64,000 bases of DNA. Origin: an uncultured Caryophanales bacterium (GTDB lineage: Bacteria > Bacillota_I > Bacilli_A > RF39 > UBA660). The position numbers and the translations under genes are program-made. The notes below the pieces were generated by a model that was given only the letters and a program-made list of their open reading frames with translations, was not told the origin of the DNA and ran no database searches. Below are positions 47,237 through 55,434 of the stretch, in pieces; positions within the stretch are counted from its first letter, which is position 1; each line of letters opens with the position of its first letter. Where the stretch lies: positions 71,835 to 135,834 of the forward strand of contig CAMOVZ010000003.1 in NCBI GenBank assembly GCA_946628045.1, read 5' to 3'.

Positions 47237-48288
47237 TATTCTGCACCTCTTTTCATTAATTTGATTGAGATGAATGCAGATATCGGAATAGTTATAATAA
47301 TACCTATACTACCTATTAGAAATCTTGATAGTTCTAATGTAAAGTTATTTGAAATATAATTATACATTGAAAAACCATTACGTATGGCTAATACAAAAAT
47401 AGGAAGTCCTGCGCATAAATAAGTAAAGAATAATACATTACTCATTGTACTCATAATATCTTTACCTATTTCTTTAGCGGATTTATTTAATGCTTTTTTA
47501 GATATTTTTTTATCTTTATCAATAAGTTCTGAGACAGATGAAGATATAGTAATAGCTACATCCATTATAGCTCCAACTGAACCTATTAATAATTCAGGTA
47601 TTATAATATCTTCTACTGGTATAGTTAAAAATGATAATTCATTAAAATTTATTCCTTTATAATTAGTTAATTTAACTACAATAAGTAATAAGATAAGCAT
47701 TACTATCATAGATATAATAACTGAGATTATTGCGGAGAGTGTTTTTTTATTTATTCCACTGGCTAATATTAACGATAGTATAGAGAATATAATCATTTCT
47801 ATTATAGATACTAATAATAAATTAACTCCTTTAAAATATAATACTAATCCAATATAAAATATTATTAAATTAAGTATTACACTTACTATAGATAATAATC
47901 CTTTATAAGAACCTACTATATAAATTAAATTTACAAATATTAATATCATTAATATTAAATAAATATCTCTTTTTAGATTAATATCATTTCCATCAATTAT
48001 TACTTTATCCCCTATTCTATATTTATCTGTGACTACTGATGAATAAGATTCTTCATATTCAACTTCCTTTTTATTACCTTTATCTTTAGTATTTGTTAGG
48101 ACACCTATAAGTTTTCTTGTATAATATTTTTCTTTTAATCCTAATGTATTTTGTGATACATCTTCATTTATAGTTTCTATTTCTGTTATTTTCATAATTG
48201 GTGAAGAGTATAAAAAATCATCATTATATACAAATATTATAGTAATAATTGATAATACTAATATTATTATTTGAATTATTTTTTTCAT
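47236..48288 (-). CDS. YibE/F-family membrane protein (first of pair)
   Basis: About 350 residues: one N-terminal helix, an extracellular beta-rich region (about 28-110, IGDKVIIDGNDINLKRDI), then seven helices with GSVGAIMDVAITISSSVSEL and SAKEIGKDIMSTMSNVLFF, typical of YibE/F. Three in-frame starts exist. An extended -10 at 48304-48312 places the mRNA start near 48297, so GTG 48297 and ATG 48294 are essentially at the 5' end. ATG 48288 follows GTGATG and is preferred. It forms an operon with the smaller YibE/F protein. Confidence 0.82.
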   Translation of the reverse strand: MKKIIQIIILVLSIITIIFVYNDDFLYSSPIMKITEIETINEDVSQNTLGLKEKYYTRKLIGVLTNTKDKGNKKEVEYEESYSSVVTDKYRIGDKVIIDGNDINLKRDIYLILMILIFVNLIYIVGSYKGLLSIVSVILNLIIFYIGLVLYFKGVNLLLVSIIEMIIFSILSLILASGINKKTLSAIISVIISMIVMLILLLIVVKLTNYKGINFNELSFLTIPVEDIIIPELLIGSVGAIMDVAITISSSVSELIDKDKKISKKALNKSAKEIGKDIMSTMSNVLFFTYLCAGLPIFVLAIRNGFSMYNYISNNFTLELSRFLIGSIGIIITIPISAFISIKLMKRGAE

Positions 48289-48303
48289 ATACATCACTAT
48301 ATC

Positions 48304-48312
48304 ATTATAGCA
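48304..48312 (-). promoter_or_regulatory. Extended -10 promoter of the YibE/F operon
   Basis: Minus-strand TGCTATAAT, next to the gpx terminator; inferred leader only about nine bases. Confidence 0.6.
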
Positions 48313-48315
48313 TAA

Positions 48316-48337
48316 TAAAAAGCAGTTAGACTGCTTT
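48316..48337 (-). terminator. Terminator of the glutathione peroxidase gene
   Basis: Minus strand stem AAAGCAGT / ACTGCTTT with 3-base loop, then TTATTATG; overlaps the stop. Confidence 0.78.
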
Positions 48338-48875
48338 AAATTAATTCTTTTATTTTACCTTCCATGTCTTCAGGACGATATGTAGGAGAATATCTTTCTA
48401 CTACATTACCTTCTCTGTCTACTAAGAATTTAGTAAAGTTCCATTTAATGTCATTTTTCTTTTTATATGTTTTACTTATTTTTTCTACAGCAGACATAGC
48501 CATTTTATTTTTTAATCCATCTATTACATCATTTTCTTTTTGACTTTTTAAATAAGTATATAGGCCTATTTCATTTTCTCCATTAACATCTACTTTAGTA
48601 AATTGATCAAAAGATGTATTGTATTTTAATGCACAGAAGTTATGTATTTCTTCATCTGTACCTGGAGCCTGATTACCAAATTGATTACATGGAAAATCTA
48701 ATATTTCTAATCCTTTATTGTGATATTTCTTGTATAAGTTTTCTAGTCCTTCATATTGAGGAGTAAATCCACAATCAGTAGCTGTATTAACTATTATTAA
48801 TACTTTACCTTTAAAGTCACTTAGAGATACTTCTTTGCCAGCTCTGTCTACTACCTTGTAATCATAAATAGACAT
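48336..48875 (-). CDS. gpx: Glutathione peroxidase-family thiol peroxidase (Cys type)
   Basis: A 179-residue peroxidase. Catalytic Cys35 lies in NTATDCGFTPQY, the conserved Gln/Trp partners appear in FPCNQFGNQAPG and KWNFTKFLVD. Cys replaces selenocysteine, as in most bacterial members, which usually use thioredoxin rather than glutathione to reduce hydroperoxides. Start ATG 48875 follows AGGATGATGATATT; the extended -10 at 48897-48905 gives a leader of about 15 bases. Monocistronic. Confidence 0.95.
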   Translation of the reverse strand: MSIYDYKVVDRAGKEVSLSDFKGKVLIIVNTATDCGFTPQYEGLENLYKKYHNKGLEILDFPCNQFGNQAPGTDEEIHNFCALKYNTSFDQFTKVDVNGENEIGLYTYLKSQKENDVIDGLKNKMAMSAVEKISKTYKKKNDIKWNFTKFLVDREGNVVERYSPTYRPEDMEGKIKELI

Positions 48876-48896
48876 AATATCATCATCCTTAAATTT

Positions 48897-48905
48897 ATTA
48901 TAACA
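48897..48905 (-). promoter_or_regulatory. Extended -10 promoter of gpx
   Basis: Minus-strand TGTTATAAT; inferred start 48890 one base before AGGATG. Confidence 0.62.
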
Positions 48906-48923
48906 TATATACTAATTATCCTA

Positions 48924-49346
48924 TTATTTTTTAAATTGTACTTTTATATTATTATTTCCTAAATTATCTAAATCAGCTATATGACCTATTTTTGTATAAC
49001 TATAATTTGTATCAAATGATTTATAAAATATTACTAAACAATTATCACCATAAAGCATTACATCGCCTTTTTCAATATGTTTAGGATTATATGAATTTGT
49101 AGATAGATAATTATTAATATAAACATATTTTTCATTACCATTTAATTCATTCATTGTATATTCTTGGGGGAAGAGTTTAATAAACTCTTCTACTGTATTA
49201 TTATTTTCTAATTTAAGTGTATATGTTTTATTATTAATAACTACTTTTATATCAGACACTAAATCACTCTCCTTAGTATTAATAGAATTATTTCTACAAC
49301 CTGTTAGTAATATAAGACAAATTATAATTAATAATACTTTTTTCAT
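48924..49346 (-). CDS. Lipoprotein with cyclophilin-like domain
   Basis: A 140-residue lipoprotein. The lipobox LLTGC places the lipidated Cys at about residue 17. The mature part resembles the small cyclophilin-like fold (Cyclophil_like2): NNTVEEFIKLFPQEYTMNELNG, KHIEKGDVMLYGDNCLVIFY, SYTKIGHI. Such domains are usually found in cytosolic or lipoprotein form in anaerobes, with unknown activity. The ATG overlaps the stop of the alpha/beta hydrolase gene, so the two are coupled. Confidence 0.8.
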   Translation of the reverse strand: MKKVLLIIICLILLTGCRNNSINTKESDLVSDIKVVINNKTYTLKLENNNTVEEFIKLFPQEYTMNELNGNEKYVYINNYLSTNSYNPKHIEKGDVMLYGDNCLVIFYKSFDTNYSYTKIGHIADLDNLGNNNIKVQFKK

Positions 49347-50335
49347 TATTTTAGATTATCCTTTAAAAATTTTTCTATTTTATCAAAAGGTATTTTATCT
49401 TTTTTGTCATATAAATCAGTATGAGTTGCGTCTTCTATTACTACAAATTCTTTATTATCTTTATATTTAGAATCTTTAATCATATTATTATATGCGTCAC
49501 GTCCCATATAGAAAGAATGTGCTTTATCTCCATGAATTATCATTACGGCATTTCTTATTTCATTTGAATAATGAAATAATCTTACGTTCATCATAGAAGT
49601 ATTAGTTTGAATAGCCCATCCATTATTAGAATTTAAGCTTCTTTTATGATATCCTCTAGGAGTTTTATAATAAGCATGATAGTCTTTTACAAATTCAGGG
49701 GCATCACTTGGTAGTGGATCAACTACTCCTCCTGCTAATTTGTAATTACCATTTTTATAATCTTCATTTCTTTGATTATTTAAATTAATTCTTTGATTAT
49801 ATCTAGATTCTTCATTATCTTCTTTATCAAAATAACCATTTCCTGCAACTCTAGACATATCATACATTGTTGATACAATGGTTGCTTTTACTCTTGTATC
49901 AATACAGGCTGTTTGAAGAGCCATTCCACCCCATCCACAGATTCCTATTATTCCTATTTTTTCACTGTCTACATTATCAAGGCTAATTAAGTAATCAACT
50001 GCTGCTTGAAAGTCTTCTACATTTATATCGTATGATGTCATATATCTTGGAGTACCTAGTGATTCCCCTGTATATGATGGATCAAATGCGATTGTTAAGA
50101 AACCTCTTTCTGCCATTTCTTGTGCATATAATCCACTTGATTGTTCTTTAACAGCTCCATATGGGCCACTTACTGCAAGTGCAGGTAATTTTCCTTCATA
50201 ATTTTTTGGTTCATATAAGTCAGCTACTAAAGTAATTCCAAAATGATTTTTAAATGTTACTTTTTTATGATTAACTTTATCACTTAAGGGAAATACTTTA
50301 TCCCATTCTTGAACTAAGTTTAATTCTTCTTTCAT
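49346..50335 (-). CDS. Alpha/beta hydrolase with Cys nucleophile (dienelactone-hydrolase-like)
   Basis: A cytosolic hydrolase of 329 residues. The nucleophile elbow reads GICGWGG, with Cys133 where a Ser is usual, as in dienelactone hydrolases. The acid is probably Asp in MIIHGDKAHSFYMG and the His in EDATHTDLYD. No signal peptide. Start ATG 50335 follows GGAGG; the in-frame ATG at 50347 overlaps that site and is near the inferred mRNA start (50349). Substrate unknown. It precedes a lipoprotein gene with overlap. Confidence 0.85.
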   Translation of the reverse strand: MKEELNLVQEWDKVFPLSDKVNHKKVTFKNHFGITLVADLYEPKNYEGKLPALAVSGPYGAVKEQSSGLYAQEMAERGFLTIAFDPSYTGESLGTPRYMTSYDINVEDFQAAVDYLISLDNVDSEKIGIIGICGWGGMALQTACIDTRVKATIVSTMYDMSRVAGNGYFDKEDNEESRYNQRINLNNQRNEDYKNGNYKLAGGVVDPLPSDAPEFVKDYHAYYKTPRGYHKRSLNSNNGWAIQTNTSMMNVRLFHYSNEIRNAVMIIHGDKAHSFYMGRDAYNNMIKDSKYKDNKEFVVIEDATHTDLYDKKDKIPFDKIEKFLKDNLK

Positions 50336-50355
50336 ATTTTCCTCCATTTTATATT

Positions 50356-50364
50356 ATTATAACA
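50356..50364 (-). promoter_or_regulatory. Extended -10 promoter of the hydrolase-lipoprotein operon
   Basis: Minus-strand TGTTATAAT directly after a terminator T-run; leader about 14 bases with GGAGG. Confidence 0.62.
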
Positions 50365-50365
50365 T

Positions 50366-50391
50366 AAAAAAAGAGAAATTAATTATTTCTC
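50366..50391 (-). terminator. Terminator of the nucleotidyltransferase gene
   Basis: Minus strand stem GAGAAAT / ATTTCTC, 5-base loop, seven T; overlaps the stop region. Confidence 0.83.
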
Positions 50392-51300
50392 CCATAAATG
50401 AAGTGGATAATCTCCATTTTCATTTTCTTTTGTTTTAACAAGTTTTTTAATAGATTCTCTTACTTCTGGTGCATCTTCTTTATAAGTTACTCCTAACCAT
50501 TTAGATGTAGTTGGAAGTACTTTTACTTTTACTTTATTATTTTTAATCATTTCATCTAATACATCAGGTAATAGGAATTCACAAGTAGATAAATCATCTT
50601 TATTTTCTTCTGCAAATTTTACTATTTCACTTTCTAATTCATCAAATAATATTGGAGTAAATCCAAACATTAACATAGATACTGGATGATCTAATTCTAC
50701 ATCGTATGGATCAGATCCATTTAATGGTTCACAATGAACTATATTACCTTCTTTTGTTGCTTTTGATTCAATAACTCCTGTTAAGTATCCATCTTTTTCC
50801 ATACATACTCCACGTTTTACTGTACCTGTTTCAGAAAGTGTTTCTCCTATTTTATATCCAACTACACAAAAATCATCATTTTTTTTCATAAAGTCTGCTG
50901 CTTTTTTAAATGCATCAAATCCAAAGAAATCATCTGCAGATATAATTACAAAGTTTTCATTTACTTTTTCTTTTACGCAAAGTATTGCATGTCCTGTACC
51001 ATATGGTTTAGTACGGTCTTTTGGATAATCATATCCAACTGGCAAATGATCCATATTTTGGAATGCATATTCTACATGAATATGTGGTTCTACTCTACTT
51101 CCTATTGTTTCTTTAAATATTTTAAAGTTCTCTTCTTTTATTAAGAATACTACTTTTGTAAATCCTGCACGTATGGCATCATAGATTGAATAATCAATTA
51201 TAAATTCTCCATTAGGTCCCATTGGTTCTATTTGTTTTAATCCACCGAAACGGCTTCCCATTCCTCCTGCTAATATTACTAATGTTAAGTCTTTATTCAT
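50383..51300 (-). CDS. Sugar-phosphate nucleotidyltransferase family protein
   Basis: A 305-residue enzyme with the nucleotidyltransferase start LVILAGGMGSRFGGLKQIEPMG (about 6-27) and later ISADDFFGFDAF, the metal-binding Asp region. It transfers a nucleoside monophosphate to a sugar or related phosphate. The TTG-AGG-like motif is normal, but no C-terminal left-handed helix is visible, so the substrate is unclear. Start set at ATG 51300, which has AAAGGAG at the right distance; the ATG at 51342 lies before the likely promoter. Confidence 0.8.
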   Translation of the reverse strand: MNKDLTLVILAGGMGSRFGGLKQIEPMGPNGEFIIDYSIYDAIRAGFTKVVFLIKEENFKIFKETIGSRVEPHIHVEYAFQNMDHLPVGYDYPKDRTKPYGTGHAILCVKEKVNENFVIISADDFFGFDAFKKAADFMKKNDDFCVVGYKIGETLSETGTVKRGVCMEKDGYLTGVIESKATKEGNIVHCEPLNGSDPYDVELDHPVSMLMFGFTPILFDELESEIVKFAEENKDDLSTCEFLLPDVLDEMIKNNKVKVKVLPTTSKWLGVTYKEDAPEVRESIKKLVKTKENENGDYPLHLWEK

Positions 51301-51353
51301 AGTTTTTCTCCTTTTTTTATTGGTTAATTTACTATAACACACTTTTTAAAAAT

Positions 51354-51378
51354 AAAAAAGAAGAATTATCTTCTTTTT
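51354..51378 (-). terminator. Terminator of the 97-residue protein gene
   Basis: Minus strand stem AAAAAGAAGA / TCTTCTTTTT, 4-base loop; overlaps the stop. Confidence 0.82.
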
Positions 51379-51659
51379 GCATTTAAATTAAACTCTAAAT
51401 CTTCTATAGATGAAGGAATACTATAACCTTTACCTTGATTTTCTATTATATCACTTGTGATAGTATTACCATCTGTAGTTATATTAATAATTCTTCCTTC
51501 TTTTAATTTATCCATAACGGATGGTTTATTTCTAATGAATTCTAGTTCTTTTGAATCAATTGTTTTGGGCATATTGTCTTTTATTCTTAATGCTGTGAAT
51601 TGATTTGTTTTACTCATAGATATCATTATTTTTTCATTTATGTATAAATCTCTTATCAT
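51366..51659 (-). CDS. Small protein of unknown function downstream of pcrA
   Basis: 97 residues with no signal peptide or membrane helix. The sequence alternates polar and hydrophobic (YINEKIMISMSKTNQFTALR, RIINITTDGNTITSDIIE), suggesting a small beta-rich domain. I do not recognise it. AAGGAG precedes ATG 51659 and the gene starts ten bases after the pcrA stop, so it is probably co-transcribed with the helicase. Confidence 0.6.
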   Translation of the reverse strand: MIRDLYINEKIMISMSKTNQFTALRIKDNMPKTIDSKELEFIRNKPSVMDKLKEGRIINITTDGNTITSDIIENQGKGYSIPSSIEDLEFNLNAKRR

Positions 51660-51669
51660 GTTTTTCTCC

Positions 51670-53763
51670 TTATACTTTAGATAATTTCTTATGATTCTTC
51701 ATTAATTTTTTAATACCATGAGGATGTTTAAAAGCAACACTTACTAATGTATTAGTTACTTCTACTACTTTACCTGTTCCAAATGTTTCATGATATACAA
51801 AGTCTCCTACTTGGTAATCCACATCTTCGTCTCTAAACATTTCTCCAACTTCTATTTTTTCTTTAACTTCTTTTGTTTCTTCTTGTTGGTCTGTTTCTAG
51901 AAGTTCTTTTGGTATTTCATTAAAAAATCTACTTGTAGGATTAATCTGTTCTCTACCGAATAAAGTTCTACGGCGTGCATTAATTAAGTATAAATCATCT
52001 TTAGCACGAGTTATAGCTACATACATTAATCTTCTTTCTTCTTCTACATCACTGGATTCCATTAATGAATTCATGTGAGGGAATATTCCTTCTTCTAATC
52101 CTATTAAGAATACATGATTAAACTCTAATCCTTTTACAGAATGAACTGTCATTAAACTTATTCTATTAGGGTCATCTTTATATTCTTCAACATCGCTTAC
52201 TAAACTTATTTCAAGTAAGAATTCTTCTAGTGAAACAGAACCTTCAGCCTCTTCAAAGGCTTTAGTAATAGATTTAAATTCTTCTAGGTTTTCTAAACGA
52301 ACTTCTGCTTCTAGGCTCTCTTCGTCTTCTAGTTCTTTTTTCATACCACTAGCATCTAATACTTTATCAATTAACTCTGTTAGAGTTAGGTTTTCGCTTA
52401 CTTCTCTTAATCTTTCAATTAAGTTTTTAAATTCTAATTCTTTACCACTACTAATAGCTTCATAAATACTTATAGACTCATCGTCAGCTTTCTTAGTTAG
52501 ATTTTCTATTGTCTTTAATCCTATTCCTCTTTTAGGAGTATTTATTACTCTTAATAAACTTACATTATCTTTGTAGTTATGAATTAATCTTAAATAAGCT
52601 ATTAAATCTTTTATTTCTTTTCTTGAGTAGAAATAAAAACTTCCAACAACTCTATATGGAAGATTTTCTTTTAACATTGCTTCTTCCATTACACGTGATT
52701 GAGCATTAGTTCTATAAAGAATAGCTATATCTTTATATTCTACTCCTTTATTAATTAACTCATTTATTTTCTTTACTACGTAGTTAGCTTCATCTTTTTC
52801 ATTATAGGCTCTATAGTATTTAATCTTTTCTCCTATACCTCTACTAGTCCATAGTTTTTTATCTTTTCTTTGCTTATTATTTTTAATAACTGCATTAGCT
52901 GCATCTAAGATATTTGAAGTTGATCTATAATTTTCTTCTAGAAGAATAGTTTTTGCATCTTTATAGTCTTTCTCAAAGTTTAAGATGTTTTTATAATTTG
53001 CTCCTCTAAAACTATATATACTTTGAGAATCATCTCCTACACAAGTAATATTTCTATATCTTTGACTTAATAATTTAGTTAGAATATACTGTGCTTCATT
53101 AGTATCTTGATACTCATCTATTAATATATATCTATATAGATCTTGATACTTTTCTAATAAATCTTCATTCTTTTTAAATAATTCTATTGGAAGTAATAAT
53201 AAGTCATCAAAATCTACTGAGTTATTTCTTTTTAGTTTTAATTGATATGTTTCATATACTTTTTGAATTACTTTTTCATAATCACTTACTGCGTATCTTT
53301 CATACATTGCTGGAGATATCATTTCATTTTTACAGCTGCTTATTTTATTTCTAATAGCTTTAGGATTATATATTTTAGGGTCATACCCCATATCTTTAAT
53401 AATTTTTTTAACTACAGTTAAAGAGTCATCTGAATCCATAATAACAAAGTTTTTATCATAACCTAATCTTTCATAATTCTCTCTTAATAGTTTTAATCCA
53501 AAAGAATGGAATGTAGATACTGTTAGTTTTTTAACATCATTACCTATAGCCATAAATAATCTATCTTTCATTTCTTTTGCTGCTTTATTAGTAAATGTAA
53601 TAGCTAAAATACTATATGGACTTACTCCACATTCTTCTATTAAATAAGCTATTTTAGTAGTTAATGTTTTAGTTTTACCAGCACCAGCTCCTGCTATAAT
53701 TAGAAGTGGTCCATCATTATATAAAACAGCTTCTTTTTGTCTATCATTTAATTCATCTAACAT
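51670..53763 (-). CDS. pcrA: PcrA/UvrD-type DNA helicase
   Basis: A 3'-5' superfamily 1 helicase for repair and plasmid or replication-fork processing. 697 residues with all motifs: GAGAGKT (25-31), DEYQDTN, GDDSQSIYSFRGA, EENYRS, MTVHSVKGLEF and YVAITRAK. The C-terminus has the PcrA-type tudor-like segment YQVGDFVYHETFGTGKVVEV. A -10 TATAAT at 53787-53792 gives an 18-base leader with AGGAAGTG. Its neighbour in many Bacilli, ligA, lies elsewhere in this window. Confidence 0.96.
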   Translation of the reverse strand: MLDELNDRQKEAVLYNDGPLLIIAGAGAGKTKTLTTKIAYLIEECGVSPYSILAITFTNKAAKEMKDRLFMAIGNDVKKLTVSTFHSFGLKLLRENYERLGYDKNFVIMDSDDSLTVVKKIIKDMGYDPKIYNPKAIRNKISSCKNEMISPAMYERYAVSDYEKVIQKVYETYQLKLKRNNSVDFDDLLLLPIELFKKNEDLLEKYQDLYRYILIDEYQDTNEAQYILTKLLSQRYRNITCVGDDSQSIYSFRGANYKNILNFEKDYKDAKTILLEENYRSTSNILDAANAVIKNNKQRKDKKLWTSRGIGEKIKYYRAYNEKDEANYVVKKINELINKGVEYKDIAILYRTNAQSRVMEEAMLKENLPYRVVGSFYFYSRKEIKDLIAYLRLIHNYKDNVSLLRVINTPKRGIGLKTIENLTKKADDESISIYEAISSGKELEFKNLIERLREVSENLTLTELIDKVLDASGMKKELEDEESLEAEVRLENLEEFKSITKAFEEAEGSVSLEEFLLEISLVSDVEEYKDDPNRISLMTVHSVKGLEFNHVFLIGLEEGIFPHMNSLMESSDVEEERRLMYVAITRAKDDLYLINARRRTLFGREQINPTSRFFNEIPKELLETDQQEETKEVKEKIEVGEMFRDEDVDYQVGDFVYHETFGTGKVVEVTNTLVSVAFKHPHGIKKLMKNHKKLSKV

Positions 53764-53808
53764 ATATTCACTTCCTGTCCTTTTATATTATACATTAATT
53801 CTTACTTT

Positions 53809-53836
53809 AAAAAAAGAAGTATTATCTAATACTTCT
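53809..53836 (-). terminator. Terminator of the sortase/adhesin operon
   Basis: Minus strand stem AGAAGTATT / AATACTTCT, 4-base loop, seven T; overlaps the end of the last gene. Confidence 0.85.
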
Positions 53837-54751
53837 ATATAGATTTTCTAATTCTGTAAAGTTAGGTTGAATTACATTTTCTTGTTTTTCTATTTTTACT
53901 TCTTTCTTACTTCTTTTTTGTTCTTTTAATATTTTTAATAATAGTTTATAATCTTCAAGTGTTAACATATCTTCATATATTGTTAATCTATTATCAATAA
54001 CTTTAGATTTCTTAGGTATAGTTCCATATACTATTTCAGGTGCTTTTATTTCTATATATGGTTTTGTTTTTATAGTAGGTTTACTACTATATACAAATTG
54101 AGGTACATCTATACTTAAATAATTCTTAGGCATTTTCTTTACTTCTTTTTTTACTAATACTTTTTTTACAGGTTCTCTATAATCTCTTCTTAAATATATT
54201 AATACTAATTTATATATTATTAAGAATAATACCCATACTACAAATATAATACTAGTAAGTTCTATTAAAGCAGTTGCTTGTTTATTTGAATATATTGTTT
54301 TACCATCAAATATATCTAATTTATTATTATTTATTACATATAGTAATAATGCAAAGATATAGTTTATTATTAAATATATTACTAAATTTAATCTCTTTAT
54401 TAAATAAGATGTTTTATAACTGAATAAACTTATCCATAGAATAATAGATGTTACTATTATTGCAGTGAAGTAGACAGCTAGATTTGGAAAATATATTACT
54501 ATAAATAAATTATTTATCATATTATCAAATATTTTATTTATAGATGGTAAATAACTTATTAATAAAGATATTAATATTAATAGTGAGAAACCTATATAAA
54601 TTATTTTATTTCTTTTAATTGTTTTTTTATTAGTATTAGAAAAAACATATAATAGTACTAATAAAATAAGTAATATTAGTACTGACCATACAGAGTCTTT
54701 TGCTACTTCAAAAAACAATGATAATTTATCTAATAGTGATAATTTACTCAT
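53822..54751 (-). CDS. Polytopic membrane protein of the sortase operon, unknown function
   Basis: A 309-residue protein with five membrane helices (about 20-37, 47-66, 84-110, 122-141, 162-186) and a long Lys-rich cytosolic tail of about 115 residues. The tail repeats a short motif (LSIDVPQFVYSSKPTIKTKPYIE, then IKAPEIVYGTIPKKS). I do not recognise a family. It follows the sortase gene by 23 bases in the adhesin-sortase operon, which suggests a role in assembly or signalling of that surface protein; this is inference. Confidence 0.6.
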   Translation of the reverse strand: MSKLSLLDKLSLFFEVAKDSVWSVLILLILLVLLYVFSNTNKKTIKRNKIIYIGFSLLILISLLISYLPSINKIFDNMINNLFIVIYFPNLAVYFTAIIVTSIILWISLFSYKTSYLIKRLNLVIYLIINYIFALLLYVINNNKLDIFDGKTIYSNKQATALIELTSIIFVVWVLFLIIYKLVLIYLRRDYREPVKKVLVKKEVKKMPKNYLSIDVPQFVYSSKPTIKTKPYIEIKAPEIVYGTIPKKSKVIDNRLTIYEDMLTLEDYKLLLKILKEQKRSKKEVKIEKQENVIQPNFTELENLYRSIR

Positions 54752-54774
54752 ACCTAACTCCCCCCTTCTTAGTT

Positions 54775-55434
54775 TTATTCTTCAATACTTGTAAGCTCAA
54801 AAATGTATATTGTTTGTGTAGTTTGGTCATTATTTGTACAAGTAATTAATGTTAATGTAGTTTTATCATAATTTCTATATATAGCCACTTTACCTACTTT
54901 AGGTTGTCTATATATATTGACTACTTTATAAATATATTTTTTACCTTTATATGTTACTTCTGCTATATCATCACCTTGTAATTGATATAGTTCATTGAAG
55001 AAAGCTTTCCATCCAGTTCCTGAATGTCCTGCTATTATAAAGTTTCCTTTATCTACATCTGGATAATCAGATCCATCTACTACTAAGATATTTTTTTCAA
55101 CATCATTTTCACCGGATCTTTTATCAACAAATCCTTTTGTAAGATTTATCTTTGGTATTGTTAAGTAACCAATGTATTCATCAGTTACTACTTCTTCTTC
55201 CTTTTTATCTTCTTCTTTTTCTCTTACATCTTCTTTTTCTTCTATTTCATACTCTGGTTCTTTTTCTACTAATTCTTTACCATTGTAGTAATAATTTGAT
55301 ATATAGTCATAAGCTAATACTTTCTTAGATTCTATATAATCATATAGAAGAAAGAAACCTCCTACTATTATTATAAGTGCCGCTATAAAGGCAACTTTTG
55401 TAGGAGATGATTTCTTATTATTATGCTTTAGCAT
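54775..55434 (-). CDS. Sortase (catalytic His and Cys present, usual Arg not found)
   Basis: A 219-residue membrane-anchored transpeptidase with one N-terminal helix (about 14-31), a charged linker, and the sortase barrel (about 86-215). His137 in AGHSGTG and Cys199 in LTLITCTNND are the catalytic pair. The Arg normally found about seven to ten residues after Cys is absent: the segment reads QTTQTIYIFEL. It overlaps the thioester adhesin gene by 14 bases, so it probably acts on that protein's VPNTG signal. Class B/D-like in length, but I cannot assign the class firmly. Confidence 0.85.
   Translation of the reverse strand: MLKHNNKKSSPTKVAFIAALIIIVGGFFLLYDYIESKKVLAYDYISNYYYNGKELVEKEPEYEIEEKEDVREKEEDKKEEEVVTDEYIGYLTIPKINLTKGFVDKRSGENDVEKNILVVDGSDYPDVDKGNFIIAGHSGTGWKAFFNELYQLQGDDIAEVTYKGKKYIYKVVNIYRQPKVGKVAIYRNYDKTTLTLITCTNNDQTTQTIYIFELTSIEE

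Noticed and set aside
48336..48875. Selenoprotein glutathione peroxidase
   Set aside because: The catalytic codon is Cys (ATDCGFT), no in-frame TGA is present.
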